Positions 35,289-43,651 of a stretch of DNA of 64,000 bases are shown piece by piece. The stretch is from Streptomyces sp. 549 (GTDB lineage: Bacteria; Actinomycetota; Actinomycetes; Streptomycetales; Streptomycetaceae), in assembly GCF_030124175.1 (NCBI RefSeq), contig NZ_JASKMT010000029.1, positions 1 to 64,000 of the forward strand, given 5' to 3'. The notes beneath the pieces are model-generated. The model did not search any database. It saw nothing but the letters and a program-made list of their open reading frames with translations, and was not told the DNA's origin. How positions within the stretch are numbered: position 1 is the stretch's first letter; each line of letters starts with the position of its first letter. A program made the translations under genes and the position numbers.

Positions 35289-37501
35289 CGCGCCTCCGCC
35301 AACGTCACCGGCGCGCCGGTGGCCAGGCTGGTCTGCACGGCGAGAGTGGCCGCCGTGGTGGCGACCAGCGACTGGAGCGGCACCGGCATCGGCCCGCCGG
35401 TCCGCACGGCCTGGACGAACGCGTCCAGTTCGGCGCGCTGGCCCTTGTCCCGGGCCTTGGGCAGCCGGGAGCTGACCCACCGCCTGCGGCCGTACACCGA
35501 GGCACGGACGAAGTCGTCGAGCCGCAGCGCGCGGCCGTCCGCGACCAGGTCCAGCGTCTCCTTGGGGAAGCCGGACGGGCCGGTCGTGACGTAGCTGAGG
35601 GTGGCGGTGGACCCGCCCGGGTAGCGCAGCACGACCTGCAGGTCCTCGTTGCCGGACGTGGCGACCGCGTACACCGAGACCGGGTCGGCCCCGAGCAGCC
35701 AGCTCGCCGTGTCGACGAAGTGCCCGCCCTCGCCGGTGAACCGCGAGCCCTGGGTGCCCTGCTGGAGGTACCAGCTGCCGTGGTCCAGCCGGCCGGCGTT
35801 TATCAGGTAGCGGACGCTCGCCGGCCCGGTCCGGGCACCGAACCGCTTCCTGGCATCCCGCAGCAGCGGCGCGAAGCGGCGGTTGAAACCCACCTGCAGC
35901 CGGTCGTTGCCGGACTCCTCCACCGCCGCGAGCACAGCGGCCAGCTCGTCTCCGCTGAGCGCCAGCGGCTTCTCCACGAACACCGCCTTGCCGGCCAGCA
36001 GGGCCCTGCTGGTCAGTTCGGCGTGCGAGCTGTGGCGGGTGACCACGAACACCGCGTCAACGGCCGGGTCGCCGAGCACGGCGTCGAGGTCGGTGGTCGC
36101 CCCGGCGAAGCCGAACTTCCGTTTCGCGTTGGCCGCGGACAGCGCCGTCGTGGTGACGACCGTGGACAACTCGACACCGTCGTGCTGCGCCAGGTGCGGC
36201 AGCAGCATCGACGTCGCGTAGTTCCCCGCGCCCGCGAACGCCAGCCGCACCGGCGCCTCGGCGGACCGGGCCGGGGCGGGCGCCTTGCCGCTGCGCCGCA
36301 CCGCGGGCACGGCCACCGCCGGGGCCGCTGCTTCCGCCCCTCCGCCCGGGGCCGCTGCTTCCGCCCCTCCGCCCGGGGCGTCGGGGTAGCGGAACAGCAC
36401 GGCCACGGCCTTCAGGTCGCCGTCCTTCAGGCGCCGGTACGTCTCGACGGCGTCGTCGAAGTCGGCCGTGTGGGAGACCAGGGGCTCCACGTCGACGCGG
36501 CCCCGGGCGAGGAGGTCGAGGAAGCACGCCAGGTTGCGGCGCTCGGTCCAGCGCACGTAGCCGATCGGGTAGTCCCGCCCCTCGAGTTCGTACTCCGGGT
36601 CGTAGCGCCCGGGGCCGTAACTGCGGGAGAACCGCACGTCCAGCTCTTTCTCGTAGTACGCGTTCCACGGCAGGTCCAGGCGGCACTTGCCGATGTCGAC
36701 GACCCGGCCGCGGTCCCGGCTCAGCCGGGCGGCCAGCTCCACGGGCTGGTTGCTGCCGCCGCCGGCGGCCAGGTACACCTGGTCCACTCCGTGACCGGCG
36801 GTGAGTTCGGCGACGGCGTTCTCCACACCTGCGGAGGCCGGATCGCCGCAGGCCGCCGCGCCCAGCCGCTCGGCCAGCTCGCAGCGCACCGGGTCGGGGT
36901 CGACGCCGACGACGCGGACCCCCGACGCGGCCAGCAACTGCACCACGAGCTGCCCGATCAGTCCGAGGCCGATGACCAGCGCCACGTCGCCGAGCTGCGG
37001 CTCGCCGCGCCGGACGCCCTGCATCGCGATCGACCCGACGGTGCCGAAGGCCGCGTGCCGCGGCGCGAGGCCGTCCGGCACCCGGGCGTAGAGGTTCTTC
37101 GGCACCCAGTTCAACTCGGCGTGCAGTGCGTGCTCGTTGCCGGCGCAGGCCACCAGGTCACCGACCGCCACGTCCTCGATGCCGCTGCCGACCTGCTCGA
37201 CCACCCCGCACAGCGAGTAGCCCAGCGGCGTGTAGGAGTCCAGGCGGTTGCTCACCTTGCGGTAGGTGGCGGCCACTCCGTTGGCGGCCACGCTCTGCAT
37301 GACCTTCGCCACCTGGTCCGGCCGCGAACGGGCCTTGCCCAGCATCGACATGCCCGCCTCTGACACCTTCATCAGCTCGGTCCCGGTGGATATCAGCGAG
37401 AAGGCGCTGCGGACCAGCACCCCGTCCGGCTTGCACCCCGGCACCGGCACGTCAAGCAGCGCCAGCTCGCCGCTGCGGTAGTTCTGCACAACCTGTTTCA
37501 C
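35285..37501 (-). CDS. Bi-domain oxidoreductase: zinc-type alcohol dehydrogenase plus Gfo/Idh/MocA
   Basis: Predicted 738-aa fusion of two dehydrogenases. Residues 1-370 form a medium-chain dehydrogenase (GYSLCGVVEQVG, GLGLIGQLVVQLL Rossmann motif). Residues ~410-738 form a Gfo/Idh/MocA unit (AFAGAGNYATSMLLPHL, FVEKPLAL, VGFNRRFAPL). A linker at ~372-405 holds an exact 27-bp duplication giving GGGAEAAAP twice. The fusion is a recurring partner of heparinase and asparagine-synthase-like genes in glycan clusters, where it presumably oxidises or reduces a nucleotide sugar; its substrate is not known. GTG 37501 follows GAGGAC; an ATG does not occur nearby. Confidence 0.88.
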   Translation of the reverse strand: MKQVVQNYRSGELALLDVPVPGCKPDGVLVRSAFSLISTGTELMKVSEAGMSMLGKARSRPDQVAKVMQSVAANGVAATYRKVSNRLDSYTPLGYSLCGVVEQVGSGIEDVAVGDLVACAGNEHALHAELNWVPKNLYARVPDGLAPRHAAFGTVGSIAMQGVRRGEPQLGDVALVIGLGLIGQLVVQLLAASGVRVVGVDPDPVRCELAERLGAAACGDPASAGVENAVAELTAGHGVDQVYLAAGGGSNQPVELAARLSRDRGRVVDIGKCRLDLPWNAYYEKELDVRFSRSYGPGRYDPEYELEGRDYPIGYVRWTERRNLACFLDLLARGRVDVEPLVSHTADFDDAVETYRRLKDGDLKAVAVLFRYPDAPGGGAEAAAPGGGAEAAAPAVAVPAVRRSGKAPAPARSAEAPVRLAFAGAGNYATSMLLPHLAQHDGVELSTVVTTTALSAANAKRKFGFAGATTDLDAVLGDPAVDAVFVVTRHSSHAELTSRALLAGKAVFVEKPLALSGDELAAVLAAVEESGNDRLQVGFNRRFAPLLRDARKRFGARTGPASVRYLINAGRLDHGSWYLQQGTQGSRFTGEGGHFVDTASWLLGADPVSVYAVATSGNEDLQVVLRYPGGSTATLSYVTTGPSGFPKETLDLVADGRALRLDDFVRASVYGRRRWVSSRLPKARDKGQRAELDAFVQAVRTGGPMPVPLQSLVATTAATLAVQTSLATGAPVTLAEAR
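36321..36374. repeat. Exact 27-bp tandem duplication in the oxidoreductase linker
   Basis: Positions 36321-36347 and 36348-36374 are identical. The duplication is in frame and adds nine residues to the interdomain linker of the bi-domain oxidoreductase. Identity at every base suggests recent slippage. Confidence 0.9.
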
Positions 37502-37526
37502 CCGAAGTCCTCTTGTCTCTACGCCG

Positions 37527-39452
37527 TCATAGCAAGTTCCGGCCGGACCCGGAGGTCGCGCCGCGATACCAGTACTCGAGAGTCAGCACGTGCCACAGAT
37601 GCTTGGAGAAGTCCCGGTGCCCGGCGGCGTCCTCGGCCACCAGCCGCGCCAGTGCGTCGCGGCGAAGCAGCCCGGAGTTGACGAGCACACCGTCGTGCAC
37701 CACCTCGCGCACCAGCGGTGCCAGGTCCCGGCTCATCCAGGCCCGCAGCGGGGCGCTGAACAGGCCCTTGGGCCGGTGGACGATCTCCCGGGGCAGGACG
37801 GAGCCGGCCGCCTCCTTCAGGACGGCCTTGCCCTTCCGTCCGACGATCTTGCGAGCACCGGGCACGGCGAACGCCGCCCGGACCACGTCGACGTCGACGT
37901 ACGGCACCCGCACCTCGGTCGAGGCGGCCATGCTCGACCGGTCCGTGTAGGCGAGGTTGAGGCCCGGCAGGAACATCCGGGTGTCGCCCAGGCACATGCG
38001 GTTGACGAAGTCGTCGAGGTCGTTGTCCCGGTAGACGTCCGCGTGCTCGGTCAGTACGTCGTCGACCGTCCCGGCCAGGTCCGGATCGACCAGGGCGAGC
38101 AGCTCCTGCCGGTCGTACATGGTGTAGCTGCGCCGGAACGCGGTCTCCTCCGGCAGGTCGGCGAAGGAGAGGAACCGTTTCGCGAAGCGCACCGACCGGT
38201 ACCCCCGGCGTGCCGTGGCGACCGGCAGCCGGTCGACGGCCGCGGACAGTCCGCGCCGCAGGGGCCGTGGGACGCGCTGGTAGCGCAGCGCGAGCAGGTT
38301 GGCCAGGTGCTTGCGGTAGCCGGCGAACAGCTCGTCGGCACCCATCCCCGACAGCATCACCTTGACGCCTGCCTCACGGGCGGCCGAGCAGATCAGGAAG
38401 GTGTTGATCGCGGCGGGATCGCCGATCGGCTCGTCCAGGTGGTAGGTCATCCGCGGCAGCAGGTCGAGCACGTTCGGCGCGATCTCGATCTCGTGCAGGT
38501 CCACGCCGAACCGCTCGGCCACCTGCCGGGCGTAGCGCAGGTCGTCCGGCATCGCCTCGAACCTGGCGTCCTCGGCGCGGAACCCGATCGTGTAGGCGGA
38601 GATCCCGGGCCGGTCGCGGGCCGCCAGCGCGGTCAGGTAGCTGGAGTCCAGCCCCCCGGAGAGAAACGTCGCCACGGGCACGTCGGAGCGCAGGTGGCGC
38701 CGCGTCGACTCCTCGACGACGGCGGCGATGTCGGGCAACTCGCCGCTGCGGGCCCGCTCCTGGCCCTCGGCGGCGACGTCCCTGAGGTGCCAGAACCGGC
38801 CGCGCTCCACCCGGCCGTCGGGCCGGCACCGCAGCCAGCTCCCCGGCGGCAGCTTCTCCGCTTCGCGGAACGCGCACCGCGAGTCCGGCACCCAGTAGTA
38901 CAGCAGCGAGGCCACCAGCGCCGCGTGGTCCACCTCCAGCGAGCCGCCGGCCACGTCGGCGAGCGCCTTCAGCTCGGATGCGAACACCAGCCCCCCGCCG
39001 CGCCGGAGCAGGAACAGCGGTTTGATGCCGAGCTGGTCGCGGGCCAGTACCAGGTCACCGGTCCGCTCGTCGAAGACCGCGAAGGCGAACATGCCGCGCA
39101 GCCGGGGCAGGCAGTCCGTGCCCCAGCGCCGCCAGGCCTCCAGCAGCACCTCGGTGTCGGAGGTGCCGCGGAAGCGAACCCCGCCGGACGCCAGCTCGGC
39201 ACGCAGCTCGGGCGCGTTGTACAGCTCGCCGTTGTACGTCAGGACGAGGCCGTCCGAGACCATCGGCTGGGCGCCCGCCTCGGACAGGTCGATGACGGCC
39301 AGCCGGCGGTGCCCCAGGTGCACTTCGCCGTCACCGGCGCGGTGGTCGTACCGCCCCGCCCCGTCCGGGCCGCGGTGGGCGAGGACGTCGGTGAGCCGGT
39401 CGGTCACGGCCTTCCCGTCCGGCCACCGGTACGTGCCTGCGATGCCGCACAT
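37527..39452 (-). CDS. Asparagine-synthase-like glutamine amidotransferase
   Basis: Predicted 641-aa class II amidotransferase of the AsnB family. Cys2 at the N-terminus (MCGIAG) is the glutaminase nucleophile, with HRRLAVIDLS and TYNGELYN downstream. The ATP pyrophosphatase P-loop SGGLDSS lies near residue 260, with GMGADELFAGYRK later. In glycan clusters such proteins are thought to amidate uronic acids (as proposed for WbpS-like proteins), which fits the AlgD-like dehydrogenase upstream; a role in free asparagine synthesis is less likely here. ATG 39452 is three bases from the preceding stop. Confidence 0.9.
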   Translation of the reverse strand: MCGIAGTYRWPDGKAVTDRLTDVLAHRGPDGAGRYDHRAGDGEVHLGHRRLAVIDLSEAGAQPMVSDGLVLTYNGELYNAPELRAELASGGVRFRGTSDTEVLLEAWRRWGTDCLPRLRGMFAFAVFDERTGDLVLARDQLGIKPLFLLRRGGGLVFASELKALADVAGGSLEVDHAALVASLLYYWVPDSRCAFREAEKLPPGSWLRCRPDGRVERGRFWHLRDVAAEGQERARSGELPDIAAVVEESTRRHLRSDVPVATFLSGGLDSSYLTALAARDRPGISAYTIGFRAEDARFEAMPDDLRYARQVAERFGVDLHEIEIAPNVLDLLPRMTYHLDEPIGDPAAINTFLICSAAREAGVKVMLSGMGADELFAGYRKHLANLLALRYQRVPRPLRRGLSAAVDRLPVATARRGYRSVRFAKRFLSFADLPEETAFRRSYTMYDRQELLALVDPDLAGTVDDVLTEHADVYRDNDLDDFVNRMCLGDTRMFLPGLNLAYTDRSSMAASTEVRVPYVDVDVVRAAFAVPGARKIVGRKGKAVLKEAAGSVLPREIVHRPKGLFSAPLRAWMSRDLAPLVREVVHDGVLVNSGLLRRDALARLVAEDAAGHRDFSKHLWHVLTLEYWYRGATSGSGRNLL

Positions 39453-39454
39453 GT

Positions 39455-40984
39455 CTACCGCGCCTCCTGGTTGCTGTCAGGGCCCGCCGCGGACGGAGCG
39501 GCCGCCCACGAGGGCAGCCGCTCCGTCCGCAGCCGGCCCGTCCCGTTCTGCCGGGCCGTCCGTTCGCTCCGGCCGCGCAGCGCGGTGTTCGGCCCGTCCC
39601 ACAGCGTGCCGTCGGTGCGGTCACGCGGATCGGGGTCGACCAGCACCACGCCGATCACCGGAACGTGCTGGTCGGCGAGTTGCCGGGCCACGGTGTGCAG
39701 CCAAGCGGCGCTGCCGTGCCCGGCCCGCACGACAAGCACGGTCCGCGTGCCGAGGTACCGGAGGTCGGTCCACGCCGTGCCGGGCGCCACCGAGCCGACG
39801 CCGAGCCGGAGCCCCTCATGCGGCACGGCCGAGGCGCTCTCCCCGCTGACCACGGTGGGGTCTCCCGGCTTCGAGCGGCGGTCGGCGAGCTGCCGGCCGG
39901 GCAGCCCGTCGATGACGGCCACCGGCCCCTCCGCCGCCAGTTCCCCGGCGAGATCGAGGGCGATCACGCCCGTGCTGCGCGCACAGCCCAGTTCCAGCAG
40001 CGACACCGGTTCGGAGGAGCCGCGCACGGTGCGGGCCAGCGACGCCGAGAGCCTTGCCCGTGCCGTGCGGACCCGGCGGCGCTGCCACCGCCCGGCCGTC
40101 AGGCGGGGCAGTTCCGCGACGACCGAGGCACCGAGGTGCGCCGCGATCTCCCGGCGCAGCACCGGGCGGTCCGCCACCACCGAGCCCACCGTGGCGATCG
40201 ACAGCCCGAGGACAAGTCCGAGCACGAGCCCGATCGCGGCGTTGGTCGCGGCGGCCCCGGGCAGGGAGTGCCGCACCGCGTGCGGGGCGTCCACGATCTG
40301 CGTTCCGGCGACGAGCCGGGGGGTGCCGCTGTGCGCCTCCGCGGCGCGCTGGCCGAAGTCGGTGATCCGGGAGGTGAGTTCGGCGCGGCGGGCGAAGAGC
40401 GACTCCGTGTTCGCCGAGTCCTGCGGCCCGCTCTCCGGCGTTCCGTCCCCGATCGCCCGGTTGACCTGGGCGAGTTCGTCCCGCATCCGGTCGCGCTGCT
40501 CGAGCAGGGTCTTCGCCTCCGCGTTCGCGGCCTGCCTTATCCGCCGCACGTGGTCCGCGACGAACGCGTCGGCCAGCGCCTGGGCGCGGGCCACCGCTTC
40601 CGCGTCGCTGTCGCCCGTCACGTTGATCTGCAGCAGGTTGTTGGTGAGGCCGACGCCTTCGTAGTCCTGCATGAAGTCCTCCGGCTTGTCGGGGGACTCC
40701 AGGGACCGCAGGGCCATACCGGCGATCCGCGTGGTCTGCAGCAGTGCGACGTCCGTGCGGATGAGCGTTCCGGGGTCGTTCGGCTGGTCCGCCTGGTGTG
40801 CGACCAGCACCTTGGTCACCGCGGTCGGTGGCGGCGGCAGCAGGACCGCCACCGCCGCGCCGAGGACCAGCCCCAGCAGCGCCATGGCGCACCACAGGCG
40901 GCGCCGCCGCACCGCGACCACCAGCACCTGCAGGTCCAGCAGCGGAGCCGAAGCCGAGGACTCCGGCGTCGTACTCGTCGTCAC
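39455..40984 (-). CDS. Wzz-like chain-length regulator with degenerate kinase domain
   Basis: Predicted 509-aa polysaccharide co-polymerase. TM1 lies at about residues 31-52 and TM2 at about 225-247, separated by an extracytoplasmic helical region (AEAKTLLEQRDRMRDELAQV). The cytoplasmic part after TM2 has the size and layout of a BY-kinase domain (LLELGCARSTGVIALDLAGELA, VAVIDGLPG), but the Walker A position reads GCARSTGV instead of GxxGxGKT and no C-terminal Tyr cluster exists. It therefore probably has no kinase activity. GTG 40984 overlaps the preceding gene (GTGA), which encodes a second Wzz-like protein. Confidence 0.82.
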   Translation of the reverse strand: MTTSTTPESSASAPLLDLQVLVVAVRRRRLWCAMALLGLVLGAAVAVLLPPPPTAVTKVLVAHQADQPNDPGTLIRTDVALLQTTRIAGMALRSLESPDKPEDFMQDYEGVGLTNNLLQINVTGDSDAEAVARAQALADAFVADHVRRIRQAANAEAKTLLEQRDRMRDELAQVNRAIGDGTPESGPQDSANTESLFARRAELTSRITDFGQRAAEAHSGTPRLVAGTQIVDAPHAVRHSLPGAAATNAAIGLVLGLVLGLSIATVGSVVADRPVLRREIAAHLGASVVAELPRLTAGRWQRRRVRTARARLSASLARTVRGSSEPVSLLELGCARSTGVIALDLAGELAAEGPVAVIDGLPGRQLADRRSKPGDPTVVSGESASAVPHEGLRLGVGSVAPGTAWTDLRYLGTRTVLVVRAGHGSAAWLHTVARQLADQHVPVIGVVLVDPDPRDRTDGTLWDGPNTALRGRSERTARQNGTGRLRTERLPSWAAAPSAAGPDSNQEAR

Positions 40985-42396
40985 CCGGGACCTCCCGCCG
41001 CGCCGTCGCCGACCGCGAGTGCCGGCGTGGCGGCGTCCCGGGGACGGTCGGCATCCCGGGGAACGTCGGTCGAGCGCTCCGGACGGTCCAGGACCGCTCC
41101 GGCGAGGACGATGCCGACGACCTCGTGCCCGGCGTCCGCACACGCCCCGGCGAGGCCGGCCAGCTCCTCCGCGGTCCACACGCCCGGGCTGAGCACCACC
41201 ACGGCACCGGACTCGCCGTCGCGGTCCGGAACCATCGGCCGGGACACCGAGACCTGCACCACCCGCAGGTCGGGGTTCGCCCTGCTCGAACAACTCGGGG
41301 ACGGAACGCGCTCGGCCTCGGCCACGAGCTGCCCGGCGGCCCGGCGGGCGGTCCCGTCGCCGTCCGGGACGACAAGCAGCAGCCGCCCGGGAGCGGGCAG
41401 CAGGTCCCGGAGGCGGGCGCACACCCGCCGGCAGCGGACCTGCCGGCCGGCCTCGTCGCCGGACGCCCGCGGCGCGGGCGCGTCCCACGGGGCGTCGACG
41501 CCCAGCAGCCGGCGGACCCGGGCCCGCGAACCACGGGCCTCCAGCCGGAGCGCGGGCCGTTCGACGGGTGCGTCGACGGTACCCAGCAGCGCCGAGCCCA
41601 GCGCAGCGGCGATCTCCGGCTCGGTGCGCAGCCGTCGGCTCATCCGTGCGGCGGCGAGATGACCGAGGACCGCGAACAGGAGGAACAGCAGCGCCCCGGC
41701 GGCGACAAGCTGCGTCCTCGTCGGCGGCGCCTCCCCGGCCGGACGGGCCGCCGGCCCCATGACGACCATGTTGGTCTGCCGGGAGGCCGGGTCGACCTGG
41801 TCCAGCTTGCTGACGGCCTCCTGCAGCGCGGTGCGCAGCTTCGCAAGCTCGGTGCGGGTCTGCACGCTCTCCACGGTCCGGCCCGGATCGGCCGCTTCGG
41901 CCAGCTCGGTGATGCGGCGGCTGGTCTGCACCACCATCTCCCGCAGCGCCTCGGGCCGCTCCGCCGTCTCGGGGTCGGTGTTGTCACCGGCGATCCGCGC
42001 GGCGAACGCGACGAACTGCCGGACGACCTCGTCGGAGAGCTGCTGTGCGCGCTCCGGGGTCTCGGCCGTCCCCGAGACCTGGACGATGTTCCCGTCGGCG
42101 GCCCTGGCGCTCACCCGGTCCCGCAGTTCGCTGCCGCTGACCCCGGTCCAGTTGAGGGCGGCGGCCGCGCGGTCGACCACCACCGAACTGGTCGCGATCT
42201 CCGTCTGCGTCAGCAGCTCGCGTTCCTCCCACGCGCCCGGCAGCAGCACCGAGGCCGACGTCGTGTAGCGCGGCGGAACCAGCAGGGAGGTGCCGTAGCC
42301 GACGAGCGCGCCCACCACGGCGAGGACGGTGAGCAGCCGCCGGCGCCGCCGGATGATCCGCCCGATCGTGGCCAGGCGTATCGTGTCATCGCTCAA
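40981..42396 (-). CDS. Wzz-like chain-length regulator, second copy, degenerate P-loop
   Basis: Predicted 471-aa polysaccharide co-polymerase, paralogous in layout to the next gene. The N-terminus RLATIGRIIRRRRRLLTVLAVVG leads into TM1 (about 20-42). A Wzz periplasmic region contains VPPRYTTSASVLLPG, and TM2 follows at about 228-250. The cytoplasmic tail aligns with tyrosine autokinases, but the P-loop reads VPDGDGTARRA where GEGKT is expected, so ATP binding is doubtful. Two such proteins in a row may form a mixed oligomer controlling chain length. ATG 42396 overlaps the glycosyltransferase stop by 11 bases. Confidence 0.82.
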   Translation of the reverse strand: MSDDTIRLATIGRIIRRRRRLLTVLAVVGALVGYGTSLLVPPRYTTSASVLLPGAWEERELLTQTEIATSSVVVDRAAAALNWTGVSGSELRDRVSARAADGNIVQVSGTAETPERAQQLSDEVVRQFVAFAARIAGDNTDPETAERPEALREMVVQTSRRITELAEAADPGRTVESVQTRTELAKLRTALQEAVSKLDQVDPASRQTNMVVMGPAARPAGEAPPTRTQLVAAGALLFLLFAVLGHLAAARMSRRLRTEPEIAAALGSALLGTVDAPVERPALRLEARGSRARVRRLLGVDAPWDAPAPRASGDEAGRQVRCRRVCARLRDLLPAPGRLLLVVPDGDGTARRAAGQLVAEAERVPSPSCSSRANPDLRVVQVSVSRPMVPDRDGESGAVVVLSPGVWTAEELAGLAGACADAGHEVVGIVLAGAVLDRPERSTDVPRDADRPRDAATPALAVGDGAAGGPG

Positions 42397-43651
42397 CGCC
42401 GCGGCCCCCTCGCTTCCCGGTACGGGTCGCCCGGCGGCGCGGCGCGCGGCAGGCAGCGGCGTAGGCGGCGAGCAGCGCCTGCTGGGAGTTCCGCCAGGAG
42501 AGGGGTCCGCTGATCCGCTCCCGGCCGATCCTGCCCATCCGGGCCCGCGCGTCCGGATCGTCCAGCAGCAGCGCGATCAGCTCGGCGAACTCGGACTCGT
42601 CGTTGGCGGGCGCGTAGAGCGCGGCGTCACCGGCGGAGACGCGCGCCTCCCGGAGTTCGAACGAGACGATGGGCCGGCCCATCACCATGTACTCCAGGAC
42701 CTTGTTCATGGTCGACACGTCGTTGAGCGGGTTGCGGGGGTCGGGGGAGAGGCACACGTCCGCGGTGGACAGGTAGCGCACCAGCTCGGCGTCCGGAACG
42801 CGCCCGGTGAACTGCACCTGCTCCGAGAGCCCCAGCTGCCGGGACAGCTCCACCATCGCGTCGAAGGTGTCGCCGCCACCGACGAACACCGCGTGCCAGT
42901 CGGTCCGCCCCAGCTCGTCGCGCAGCTTCGCGAGAGCCCGCAAGGCGTAGTCGACGCCGTCCTGCGGGCCCATGACGCCCAGGTAGCACAGCAGATGGGG
43001 CTTGCCCCGCTTCAACTCGGGCTCGGACGGCACGGGGTGGAACCGGTCGGTGTCGGGCGCGCTGCGCACCACGAACACGTCCGCCGGCCGCCGCCCGCCG
43101 CGCCGCACCGCGACGTCCCGGTAGCTCTCGTTGGTGGCGAGCACGACGTCCGCAGCCCGGTAGGTCAGCCGCTCCAGCGCGCACACCGCGCGGTAGAGCA
43201 GGTCCTCGCCGCGGTCGAACCGGGAGAGGTACAGCTCGGGCACCAGGTCGTGCTGGTCGAAGACGAACCGCGCGCCGCGCCGTTTGAGCCACAGCGCCGG
43301 CAGGAACAGCAGGTCGGGCGGGTTGCAGGCGTGGACCACGTCGACCGGGCCGATCCTCCGGGCCAGCCGGAACGTGTGCCACAGCGCCGATCCGTACTCC
43401 CGCAGGTAGCCGGCCGGGCCTCCGGTGGCCGCGCGCAGCGGGTAGCGGTGGATCCGCACCCCGTCGATCTCCACCTCCGCTTCCGTGTCCCGCTTGCCTC
43501 CCCGGGGACAGATGACGTGCACGTTCCAGCCCGCGTCGCGCAGGGTCGTGCACTCCTGCCACACCCGCCGGTCGAACGGCACCGACAGGTTCTCCACCAG
43601 AACCAGCGCGGACCGGTCCGGCCGGTCGCGGCTGGTCGCGTCACCAGGCAA
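42386..43651 (-). CDS. Family 4 glycosyltransferase
   Basis: Predicted 421-aa GT-B glycosyltransferase. It carries the VENLSVPFDRRVWQE opening of a common exopolysaccharide GT4 group, VDVVHACNPPDLLF, and the C-terminal STMNKVLEYMVMGRPIVSFEL. The frame begins at a TTG (43651) overlapping the dehydrogenase stop by 11 bases. No ATG or GTG fits the conserved N-terminus better, so TTG is the best reading but not certain. It follows the AlgD-like gene and may transfer the uronic acid that enzyme makes, an inference from order only. Confidence 0.87.
   Translation of the reverse strand: MPGDATSRDRPDRSALVLVENLSVPFDRRVWQECTTLRDAGWNVHVICPRGGKRDTEAEVEIDGVRIHRYPLRAATGGPAGYLREYGSALWHTFRLARRIGPVDVVHACNPPDLLFLPALWLKRRGARFVFDQHDLVPELYLSRFDRGEDLLYRAVCALERLTYRAADVVLATNESYRDVAVRRGGRRPADVFVVRSAPDTDRFHPVPSEPELKRGKPHLLCYLGVMGPQDGVDYALRALAKLRDELGRTDWHAVFVGGGDTFDAMVELSRQLGLSEQVQFTGRVPDAELVRYLSTADVCLSPDPRNPLNDVSTMNKVLEYMVMGRPIVSFELREARVSAGDAALYAPANDESEFAELIALLLDDPDARARMGRIGRERISGPLSWRNSQQALLAAYAAACRAPRRRATRTGKRGGRGVER

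Noticed and set aside
37590..40664. A 1024-codon open frame on the plus strand
   Set aside because: Antisense to the amidotransferase and Wzz-like genes, which have clear family motifs; the antisense product is Gln/His/Arg-rich and not protein-like.
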